DNA of 64,000 nucleotides from Ottelia alismoides (Eukaryota; Streptophyta; Magnoliopsida; Alismatales; Hydrocharitaceae). This document shows, piece by piece, positions 45,804-55,799 of the stretch. Below the pieces are notes generated by a model. It saw only the letters and a program-made list of their open reading frames with translations. It searched no databases and was not told the origin of the DNA. The DNA lies in the NCBI GenBank assembly GCA_037367405.1, contig JAZKJV010000149.1, positions 806,001 to 870,000 on the forward strand. Reading direction: 5' to 3'. The position numbers and the translations under genes were made by a program. Position 1 is the stretch's first letter, and each line of letters opens with the position of its first letter.

Positions 45804-46199
45804 TTCCTTTTATTTTATTTTCATTTCAGTCCTTTTCAGGGAACATTCTATAATAAAATAATAATCTTTTCTTTGCAGTTATGCCCCTGTCTTGTTGGGG
45901 TTGTTTGGACCTCGAGTTTTCCGTATTTTTCCGTGAATTTTTTAGGGTAGCGTGATAAATATCCTAGATAATTTTCTATTATTTTACCAAGATTTTTCGT
46001 CACTTCATTGTGTCTATTTGATTTTCGCCATCTCGAGTTAGTTTTGAGCCGGATTTCTTTTCAATTTCTTTCCTTTAAAATCAAGAATAAAGAGAATTTT
46101 TCTGGAATTTCTTTCTTGTCTCAAAAACCATTGTTTTAATATTCTATCTCCTTGAGTTCGACCTAGGCACGCTTACCTGGTAAAATAACCAGTGAACGA

Positions 46200-46747
46200 T
46201 AAAATAGGAGAAAAAGATGCTTTATATGATTCATTCTCTCTCTCTTTATTTGAGAGATATGGGTCTAGGAAGTTTGGATTTTGGAAATTCATTCAGACTA
46301 TATTTTGTATACTGTGTATTATTTTATGTAAACTCAGTTTTGTATTTTTCTATATTTTATTATCTACAACTTGCATGTTCAAAGTTTCTTTATTTGAAGT
46401 GTAAAAAGTTTAACTAAAAATGGGTCCCAAAAATGAATAAAGGATGAATAAATAAAAAGGGGTTTTTATTGTATTTTGGACCCTTATCTCCCCCTACTTT
46501 ATTCCTTGTCGACCTAGTCATCGAGATGTCTAGGTATCGAGATTTAAGGTCATAAATATCTTCAATATTTTATGCTTTTTTTCTTTTCGTTCTTCTATAA
46601 TTTTGGCATTAAAAATAGTATGTTATATAATATTTGTACACAAATGCATGAATGGTAAAATGCATGAATTAAGGGTATTTACACATATTTACTAAAGTTT
46701 TTAAGGCTAAAATGATAGAATAAAAGTGATGAAATGGAGATTCATCA
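46200..46747 (-). repeat. LTR fragment F (D family), minus orientation
   Basis: Its sense start, TGATGAATCTCCATTTCATC, lies at 46747 and reads leftward. It matches the first 500 bp of LTR D, including the purine motif (46481-46514). The fragment ends at about 46200 directly against truncated LTR E. Only the U3 start remains, so no promoter is present. Confidence 0.8.
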
Positions 46748-48406
46748 ACAAGTACATTGGACATTGGACACTCATGCCAAATTTCCAAGTGTTTGTCCTC
46801 TTGGGGCTCACCGTGTTTTCCGAGATTTCTACCAGATTATTTTCTTTGTTTCTCATGATTTGTGCTTTCCGCTTTATTTTTATTTGTTTTGTTAGTCTTT
46901 GGTCTTGCTTAATAGTGGAAATTAAGGCCAAACACCTAACTATCCTTTCATGCACCTATAGTCTTTTCGTTTGGACTGAGTTTAATTAATTGTTGAACAC
47001 TTAGTCTAGAACCACATACTGAGAGAGGTCACTTACAATGCTTGTAGGACCCACTGTGGTGGGCACCGAGTAGCATCAAAGACCAGCCTTAGGTTTTTTT
47101 CTTAGTGTTCAACATTTGGTTCTTCACATGTAGCAATTGCCTACTTAGGATGATTTCCTTGTGTTATCGGTATATAGAATTGGTTTAAAAATTCTTTTTT
47201 TTCCATCTAGCATGGAGAGCATTGGGAAGCAATTTAAGTCCTCTAATTGAGCATTCATCATTTAGGAACTAAGGTGAGATTTCCATCTTAAAGTCACCTT
47301 GCATTGCTTTGTTGTTCTCTCCCTCTATTTTTGGATCACTTAGGAATCAAAGAAAATACAAAAATCGTTAGGCTCGTATACTGAATTCACTCAAAGCAAT
47401 TGATAACACAAAAAAAATTAAAAAAAGGAATGTTAAAAATACTTGATCTAAATGAATTTATTAATAGGACTCATTACATCGGGTGAGCAAAGCTCTCATT
47501 TCTTTTTAGGTAGCATTGTAAGGTCTCCTTCTAATGTGAGAAAGCGATATCATAAGGATTAGAGCCAAAAACCAGTCTGTGGATGCCTTGTGTATCGCTT
47601 GGATTCTGAAGTAATGGCACTTCTATTATACGTGGATGAGTAGGGACTGATCGACGATGATGTTCTCACCTTGTGTGGAACATCAGCATTGTCTGAAGTA
47701 CTGAGCTTAGGCCATGCCTTCATGGGGATGTCTGTCTCGTGATCTTGCATCCAAGAAGGTCCTTGCACGCTCACGGGTGATTACGTTGTCAGCAAGGTCC
47801 TAAGTAGTGGTTTTGACTATCGGCTTCCTCCCTCTATTTCTTTAGCGAAGTATGGATCCAGGAAGGGTTGCAAGGACCTCAAAAAGTGCAGACTACAAGT
47901 TACAAAGGAGCAGGATAACTACAGGATACTTTTCTGACAGTACTCTCGCTCCTATAGGATTAGCGCTTTAAGGACTTTTTAAAAGATAATTGTTGAAAAT
48001 CAATATAAAACTCACAAAGATAATTGTCAAACCTTCACGACTTCACGGGTCGATTTGTTGAATCCATTGTTTTGAGTTTGATTGCTTAGTTCCATTTAGG
48101 TCAAGATCGAAAATATCACGTAGTTGCGCCATTTTCTTCTTTCATCCTTTTTTATTTCTACTCACTTTGAGACATTCTACTATTTTACACTCTCTTTTTT
48201 TCTCGTTGACCTCTGTATCATTCCTCCACATCGATCTCCCTCTTTACCTTTGAGATGGTGATACATGGATGGCTTAGTCGAGACTCCATCGACACCCACA
48301 TCGATTCCATACGCTCGTCTTCTCCAATAATCTGGGATCACTCTTGTCCCGAACTTTGCCCATTTTCGATGGCAACTGATTTTTACTCCTTATATCGCCA
48401 TCCTTA
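46748..48406 (+). other. G leader
   Basis: From ACAAGTACATTGG onward the sequence aligns with D's leader (36778 onward), for example at TTTTCCGAG, GGTGGGCACCGAG and CCAGTCTGTGGATGCCTTGT. No ORF is credible. The start of the leader, PBS and 5' LTR of G are missing. Confidence 0.7.
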
Positions 48407-50563
48407 ATGAAGTTCTATGTTGACCTTAACATAGAACAATTTTCTACATCTGGTGCAGCGATACAAACTGATCGGGGTATTCTTCCATGTGCACAACAAG
48501 GACCCGATCCGAAGCCTAAGAAACTCCCAAATTCAGAGAGAGATGTGGCTCCTGCAGGAAGAGAAAAGGGACCACAACCCCAGCCAACCAAAGAGTCAGA
48601 TTAGGGGGAAGGGCAACACACCACATAGAATAACATCAACATCCAGCTCCTATCTTCGATTCAAGCCATACAACAACAAGTTACTAATCAAGGTTTAGCC
48701 TAGGTCACCTTCTAGGAGATGCTTAATGATCTGAGGAGAAGGAATGATGAGCGAGATGCTAAACGAGAGGATGACCAGAACAAGGATAACTTTCATAGGG
48801 ATGATGTAGAAGACAACTATTCAGTAGCTGGAACCCATGACGAGGGAAGAGAGGCAAGACCACCATAATCGAAGCACACATTGAAGCAAACGTACAACCT
48901 TGGGGTGGGACATATCAATGAGTGGATTCAGGTTCCACCCATCCATGCCCACTTTGAGTTGAAGCTGTAATTCTTGTCTCTGCTCCCGACTTTCCATGGG
49001 AATACAACTTAGGAATCGTATATCCATCTGCAATAGTTCAGCCACATCTGTGCTACAACATATTCCTCTGGGAGTAATCAAGATGATTGCCTTCCCTTTA
49101 AACCTCTAAGACAAGGCCATGTACTTGGTCGATCATTTGGGGAAGGTAGTAACAACCTGGGAGGAGTTGAGTCAGCATTTCTTTACAAATTTCATCCTTT
49201 CGATCACTTGAATTAGATGCACACCTGTATTTTAATTTCATCAAGCAATCCCACGAGAAGATACACAAAGCATGGGAAGGGTTCAAAGATCTTCAAAAGA
49301 AGTGTCCCCACCATGACATTCTGAAAGCTAGCCTTATCAAGCACTTCTTCGGTGTGCTGACACTTGAGAGCCAAAAGCTTGCACATGCAACTTGTGGTGG
49401 CTCGCATTTTAACAAAGATGAGGATGTCATCTGGGAAATTTTTAAGGAGATGGTCGAAGGAGATGCTACTTAATTCTCATCCCATGAGTACATGAAGATG
49501 CCCATAGCAGCCACAAGCTAGTTAACATGGTTGCTCATGTATAGGACATGGATGAAAGATCCAATCTGAGAATCATTGGGAGCCACATGTCCAAGTTTGA
49601 TATCATGGAGAAGAGGTCTCAAGACATCGACAAAATTGCAGTCATCGAGAAGAGGACCTAAGGCTTGGAGAAGCTCGATCTGATTTCCCAGCAGCTGGAG
49701 TAACTTGTTCGGGCAATGAATGCCAATGCCTGCAACTATGTGTCTGACACTGCTGAGACATCTACTGAGACGAAGGAGCCAACACCGGCATAGCCTCCTC
49801 AGCTGAGTCTCCCGCCTCCCTAACCCGTTCAGCATGTGTATTTTATGCAGGCCCTGGAGCAGCCCCCAAAGTCCCAAGCACATATTGGTATTTATCATCC
49901 AGAGTCATAGCCATCCTATCTAGAGCAGTTCTATACACCTACGCCACTTATCCAAGAAGTCAATGGTGTCTGGAATAATGAGATGCAGCTGACCCATCCT
50001 CAGGGACAACCTAGGGTCAGAATATGGGCAACATGCCCTATCACCAACAGCAGCATGGTGGAAGACCCTACCAACCCTCTTATGAACATCAGCCTCCGTA
50101 CCACAGTAACACCTGGAGGCGAAATTTTCATCAATGTTCTCTGCAGATCGATTACCGTAGTAAGGGTTACCATTAGTAGCAATTTGCTTCTCAATACCAC
50201 CACCAATACTTCGATCCTCCTCAGTATTCCCAATACTCTTCATCCCCTCCTCCTTACCATCAATCTTATCAGGTTACAACTAGACACCTCAGTACCATAG
50301 CCAATGACCCCCATCATGCCGACCCATCCAAGGAACCACTGGTGAACCCGCCCCTGGATTGTTTAGCTTAGCTAGCAAAAAATATGGCTGAGATGAGCCA
50401 TGAGATCGAGGATGTGACAGCTGCAAAGATTGTCATTCCAGCTCAGGTCGAGGTTAACCTGAACAATTTTCATTGCAAGGAGCAGGTAGCTGGTAGTGTC
50501 CAACCCAATTCAGGTGAACTTAATTGCTTTTTATCTAATGTCGTTACTCTCAAGAGCGGTAGG
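48407..50563 (+). pseudogene. gag: G gag remnant
   Basis: Broken frames match D gag and Athila Gag. They include a Gln/Asp-rich N-terminus, a WIQVPPIHAHFELK-like core, segments equivalent to the capsid (KFHPFDHLN, GGSHFNKDEDVIWEIF near 49390-49440), and a last frame (50384-50563) with AQVEVNLNNFHCKEQV and FLSNVVTLKSGR. A2 inserts directly after this, at GTAGG (50559-50563), so the rest of G should lie past the right end of the window. Many stops. Confidence 0.75.
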
Positions 50564-51241
50564 TGATGAGGCTAAAAATCGAGTTTCGCGGCTTCTTCTT
50601 TTTATTGAATTTGTCGGTTGTAGCAGAAGCTGCGAAAGAAATTTCGTTTTTTAAAACCTATCAAACAAATACGATTTTCTGTTGGAAAACCGTTCACTAA
50701 TATTTTACCAGGCAAGTGTTCCTGGGTCGAACTCAAGGAGGCAGAATATATTCCCTAGATTTTCCTCTTCGTAATTTTATTTTGATTCTTCTCTAGGTCA
50801 GAATGCTTCTTTTTATTGATTTTTATTTTTATTATTTTTATTTGATTTTATTGTTTTCAAATTTTTATTTAATTTTCAAAAAGGGATTTTTTTTCAAAAG
50901 ATTTATTTATTATATAGTAGGCGAGTAATATCTAGGTGATACTATATAATAGGATGAACGAGGTTCGAGCCGCGTACTCGAACTACACAAGAAAACAAAG
51001 CAAAACGAAGCGGCTTTCGATAATATCAAAACACGACAAAAACTCGTCAAAAAGCCGCAAAAAATTGATACTAAGTAGCTGGGGTAGTTGTGTAACTACC
51101 CTCAAGAAAGCGTCGAAATCCGAGGTCACAAGAGCAAGAAAGACCCCCTACAGCCCATGGGCATAAGCGCAAGAAAACTAATTAAAAATACTTGCAAAAA
51201 GGTCCAGGAGGACAGTTCTGAAAGAAAAAATACAAGAACCT

Positions 51242-51277
51242 TTACATGTAGGTCCCTGCGGAGGGACCTAAATGTAA
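51242..51277 (-). repeat. 36-nt hairpin, A2 3' LTR
   Basis: TTACATGTAGGTCCCT faces AGGGACCTAAATGTAA around GCGG, with a single mismatch. Confidence 0.85.
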
Positions 51278-51527
51278 TTATTTAAAAGTCTGGAGGCGGG
51301 TTGCAATTTCTGGAAGTTGGCTGGACTTATGATGCAAATTTTCCACCGTTTCGAATTGAATGGCGGAGATTAGAAGTCCCGCGCGCGATCGGACGCCCAC
51401 ACTTCTGCCACGTGTCAGCAACCTGTGCTTCGTGTGTTCTTGAGTCTGTTGAGCAGCTGACGGATGGGCTCTCTTCTCCAATTTATTCCGGCCGGCCTTC
51501 AACGACTTTGGCGCTCCGGCGGGGCCA

Positions 51528-51550
51528 GAGGGGTGGCTCCTCCACCCCTC
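51528..51550 (-). repeat. GAGGGGTGG hairpin, A2 3' LTR
   Basis: A 9-bp perfect stem with loop CTCCT in the predicted transcribed region. Confidence 0.8.
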
Positions 51551-52273
51551 GAGCTCGCCCGTGGTAGAATGGCGGTCGGCGAAGCTCCGAGCGGCGGGGG
51601 CTTCTCGATGAAGATGGAGGCTCAGTCCTCCCTGGAGGTAGATCAGTTCTGGTAGTCCACCTTTGAAGTCGATTCTTATGAAGATCGAGGAGCTTCCAGG
51701 TCTGACGAATGAAGCGCGATGATCTTGAACCTACAAATGTAAGAAATATATGCTCGATCCTCCCACGAATCGGCCAACTTATGAAGATCACAACCTCCAA
51801 AGTTTGAAGAAAAACAAATATTTCCAGCCAAACACCCAGAAGTGCGAAGAAGACGATGTTTTGAAATCGAATTGAAACAAGATGGAAGGCGATTCGAGAG
51901 GGCTTTTGACTGTGTTTTAGCCTAATGATTAAGTGATCTAAATCGGTGATTAGCGTTGCTAATCAACACATGAAAATCGAGAATAAAATCGAAATGAAAT
52001 GGAGCAAAAGGTCTAGGATTTCCAGGTGTATTACTTGGAATTATTGCTCGACGGTCGACCTTCGAGCCGGAGCTAGACGCACGATGGCGGCGATGCAAGG
52101 CGGTGGTGCACCTTGGAACGATCCTCCGACTTCCCTTATTCCTCGCGGACTCCTCCTTGGCGCTGTCACCGCCGTCGATTGGCCGGAATGAGGCTTGGAA
52201 GTAGGGGGTTCGGAACAACCTGGAGCTGAAGCTTGGGAGGTTGGAAAGTTAGGTGTGAATGGCGACCTTGGAG

Positions 52274-52285
52274 CCTTTTTATAGG
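52274..52285 (-). promoter_or_regulatory. TATA box of A2 LTR, with CCAAT upstream
   Basis: The sense strand reads GCCAATCGCCCTATAAAAAGG, with the TATA element CCTATAAAAAGG at these positions and CCAAT just before it (about 52289-52293). It lies about 170 bp downstream of the G-box palindrome. This is the best-preserved promoter core in the window. Confidence 0.75.
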
Positions 52286-52455
52286 GCGATTGGCTTGGGC
52301 TCCAAGGTTAATCTAAGGGTGGCGGTGAAGAGGGTGGTTAGGAGAAGAAGATGGGACGGGTTAGATAGGTCGGAAGGGTTGAGGTGAGCGCGGGAAAATT
52401 GGGTGTAGTCGGCCGTCTGAACAACCTCCGGTGCAACCTCTTCTTGAGGAAGATG

Positions 52456-52487
52456 AACCAGGTGCTGACACGTGTCAGCACCTGGTT
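52456..52487. repeat. Perfect 32-bp G-box palindrome, A2 LTR
   Basis: AACCAGGTGCTGACAC is followed directly by its exact reverse complement GTGTCAGCACCTGGTT, with CACGTG in the centre. Plant bZIP and bHLH dimers bind such cores; binding here is inference. Confidence 0.97.
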
Positions 52488-53685
52488 GGCCCAGAAGCGA
52501 AAATAGCTTATAAATTAAGTATAAAATAGTAAATTAAGTTATTTTAAATAGGTATAAATACAAGAAAGTTAAATAAATTAATTTTCTAAATTATGGTATA
52601 ATTACTTTTAATAAATAATAAATATTATTTAAAATATAAATATTATATTAATAAATATGTATTTATAATAAGGTTTTAGATTTTTAATTTAAGAAATAAT
52701 TAAGTAAAAATTAATTTTATATTTTCTTAATTATAAGGGTATTAAATAAGACTTGTACGAATTTTTTGAGATTTTTATGAATTAATTTACATATTTTACT
52801 AAATATAGTAAGTATCTACATAGGTCAATTATACCTATATTTTGAGGTGTTTGATTTTATAAAAATAATAAATAATCTCCAAAAATTATGAAATAATTTA
52901 TGGTGAAAGTACAAGATCATGAAATAATTTAAAAATTATAAAATTAAGAAAATGATAAATAATGTGTGTTACATAAAATAAATAGCCCAGAAACCCCTTT
53001 GTCTATTGGTCCCAAAACCGACTTTTTGCAAACGGACTCCGAATTCAATGAAACCACCTTTATTAATTAGATAATATTATTTTATGAACTTTAAAGGTGA
53101 GTAGAGTGAAATTGGAGTTCGTATGAGGAAGTTATGATGTTCGGACGTTGAGATTTTGACAATTTGTAGGCTGGATTTCTTGGCATATTTACAGGGTAAT
53201 ATTTTTAACTTATTTTTATATTTTTATTTACATTTTTATGAATAATTAGGAGAAGAGTTTGGTGAAAAATATGTTTATATGAAATAATTAAAATTCTTTG
53301 AAGTTTTGTATTTATTTTATAAATAATGAAAGGTGTATATACATGTGTTAGATTATTTTTCTTTGGTTTTCTTTCCTTATCTCCCCCTACTTATTGGTTT
53401 GTCGACCAATCCATGCTGATTTGGTCTCGGGGGTTGGGCTATAAATATATCTTACAGCTATATTTATCTTTAAGTCATATTGTATATATATACATATATT
53501 CAATCTGTCTTTTTCTTTCTTTTTCTGGTTCTTTATTTATTTACATGAATTTAGTGGTTAAAAGTGAATATTTACACATGAATGGTGTTTTGTTAAAGTA
53601 TGAGAATTAGTGGGTATTTACATGTATTTGTTAAGGGTTTTAAGACAAAACGCGGCAGAAAAGTTAATGAATCATGGATTCATCA

Positions 53686-53730
53686 ACCCCCTATACTTAA
53701 ACTTTGCTAGTCCCTTAGCAAACACTTATT
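53686..53730 (-). other. Polypurine tract and adjacent hairpin of A2
   Basis: In sense TTTGCTAA...TAGCAAA is followed by TTTAAGTATAGGGGGT against the LTR start TGATGAATCC. Confidence 0.85.
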
Positions 53731-55278
53731 ATGAAAAAGTAAGTGAAAAAGAAAGAAAGTTAGAATGAATTTGTTTTCCTAAACCAATTCATGAGAACAG
53801 ACAAAGGACAGAGCTCGATCGTGCCTGAAACAAGCATTTTTTCAGAACCTTAACTAGGATTAGGATTTTATCCTCAACAGTCTTCAAGTTCCATAATCCT
53901 TACTCAAGATCACTTCATCGGCTAGTTCAGACTCACTTATTCATATCGCAAACCCTATCATCCTTGAAGTCAACTTGTACAGTGTGTGAATTGATTTAGC
54001 TCTTCCTGCTTAGAGAACCGAAGAAACCGTCAATCCCGGCTATACACTCCTATGGCTTCCTCATCCCGCTACTCTTTCCTCGGGGAGGGAGGTATTCCCT
54101 TCTGAGTTCAGTTCTGCTATGTCCACAATCGAATATAGGGAGAAGTTAGAAGAATGAGAAAAGAAGTGGAGTGCGACCAGTGTAGACGCATCTCCTTGTG
54201 AAGCCCAACCGGTGTAGCTGAGCCTCCACTAAGATGTGCAGGCATATTTGGTGGAAGCTTGGACCAGTTTGGTCTTATTTGGTGGCTTTTGTATTGCTTT
54301 GACTTTGTAATTTGCTTGCACTGTATTCATCTTTTGTGCCTCGACGGATATAGCATCTTTTTAGTCCGTCCATTTTTTGAGGTCTTAGAAAAATTGTGTC
54401 AGTAGATCCTTCCCTCATCCGAAGCAACTATCGCAACCCCAATCTCTCCCGTCTTTAGACGTCAATGCCGCAAAGATAAGGATAGGAACGCACTACCAAG
54501 GTGTACTGCCCTTCGGAACTCCATGCGAGTCGAGCTAAGTGTAGAGTGCATGTGTTCAAGGTTGGTTCACTGGTGAAGAGTTGTACGGATGACTCCAAAT
54601 GGTCTACTTAAGCTCAGATGATTTGATTTCCCGAATATGGTCTTACGGAACCCAAAGATTTTAAGTCACCAGACCTGAAGAGTCTAAATTCCAGTTCCTA
54701 ATCAGGCTCCTTACAACGAGAGTTAAAGGCCGTAATCAAGCTCCGTCCTTTAGACTCGGCTCAGTCCTTAGTTTCGGAAATCAAACTTATTCTGAAAAAT
54801 GTGAATGCAAATGCAACCATGTTTTTGTGAAGTATATTTTCTGAATTTTACTCATTTTTATGGATTTTAAGGATTTTGTAATTTTTACAAATTTTAGGAC
54901 TTTGTTTTTTTATGGATTTTTTTATGATTTTTATAAACAAGGTTTTATTCACAAATTTTAAAGATATATTTTATTAAGTTAAGTCTCTAATGTATTTTAC
55001 AAATTTTATCTAGAAAGTATTTTACAAAGACTGAATGGCTTTTATACATGTTTTAATAAATAGGATTTTAAATAAGTGTTATACAGATTTTAAATACAAA
55101 TTTTAATTACAAATTTTAATTACAAGTTTTAAGCATGTTTCACTTATTTACCAGAATTTTATAAATAAGAGAGTCTATTTTAAAATTAACCCGTACCCAC
55201 TTTTTATGGATTTTATAGATATAGAAAATACATAAAAGTACGAGTTATGGCCGAAAGTATATATACAATATATACGCA

Positions 55279-55351
55279 CCCCCCTATACTTAGCTTGAGC
55301 TATGTCCTCATAGCGTCAAAAGAGAAAAAGGAGGACATAACTCGTGCTAAG
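55279..55351 (-). repeat. Long hairpin module, A2
   Basis: CCCCCCTATACTTAGCTTG then GCTATGTCCT pairs with AGGACATAACTCGTGCTAAG over about 20 bp with a few mismatches. Confidence 0.75.
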
Positions 55352-55393
55352 TAAAAGTGGGTGAAAAAGGGATATCGATGACAAGTCAGTCAA

Positions 55394-55428
55394 CCCCCCT
55401 ATACTTACGATCAGGTCATCGTAAGTAT
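55394..55428 (-). repeat. Hairpin plus G-run module, A2 copy 2
   Basis: ATACTTACGAT pairs with ATCGTAAGTAT, with C6 next to it on the plus strand. Confidence 0.85.
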
Positions 55429-55519
55429 TACGGGAGAGCAAAAACGGGATGACTGCATGAAAAGGATAAATAACGAAAATTTAAAAGGAAAGAATATGAA
55501 ATCTTCGAAATCACTCGGT

Positions 55520-55555
55520 CCCCCCTATACTTAGGATAAGGCATCCTAAGTATAG
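55520..55555 (-). repeat. Hairpin plus G-run module, A2 copy 3
   Basis: CTATACTTAGGAT and ATCCTAAGTATAG form a perfect 13-bp stem with loop AAGGC and C6 beside it. Confidence 0.88.
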
Positions 55556-55657
55556 AAAAGAATGTAGCCAAAAATTGGGGATCAGTGATTCGTGAAAAAG
55601 AATGGCTATACAAAAGAATAAATACGAAAATAAAATGTAAATCAGCGGTCAATCTGT

Positions 55658-55693
55658 CCCCCCTATACTTAGGATCTGGTATCCTAAGCATAG
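55658..55693 (-). repeat. Hairpin plus G-run module, A2 copy 4
   Basis: CTATACTTAGGAT pairs with ATCCTAAGCATAG, one mismatch, loop CTGGT. Confidence 0.85.
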
Positions 55694-55799
55694 AAGACGA
55701 GCAAAAACAGGGACGATTGTGGTCTACGAAGAATATACAAGTGTTGTGAATCTCCAGAATGGCTCAAAAGAATTTTTACATGAAGAAGTAAAGGAATAA

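Larger units (their letters stand above)
43350..46199 (+). repeat. LTR E, 3'-truncated, A-related family
   Basis: It starts TGATGAATTCTTGATTCATT and matches the sense strand of A1/A2 LTRs: TTTTGTCTTAAAACC, purine motif, G-box palindrome, TATA, hairpins, and CTCCTTGAGTTCGACC...TTACCTGGTAAAATA near 46150. The last part of the LTR (about 100-150 bp) is missing where it meets F. It is inserted in D's RNase H; the five bases before are GTGGT. Confidence 0.85.
50564..53685 (-). repeat. 3' LTR of A2
   Basis: The plus strand runs TGATGAGGCTAAAAATCG to GGATTCATCA, 3,122 bp. It is related to A1's LTRs over its length, with the same palindrome, TATA, hairpins and purine motif (53376-53406). The start is repeated at 63454. 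Confidence 0.95.
53731..55799 (-). other. A2 3' noncoding region
   Basis: About 2.1 kb between integrase stop and PPT with no env-like ORF. It aligns closely with A1 (10421-12530), with partial match to B. Hairpin plus G-run modules lie at 55279-55351, 55394-55428, 55520-55555 and 55658-55693. Confidence 0.8.
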
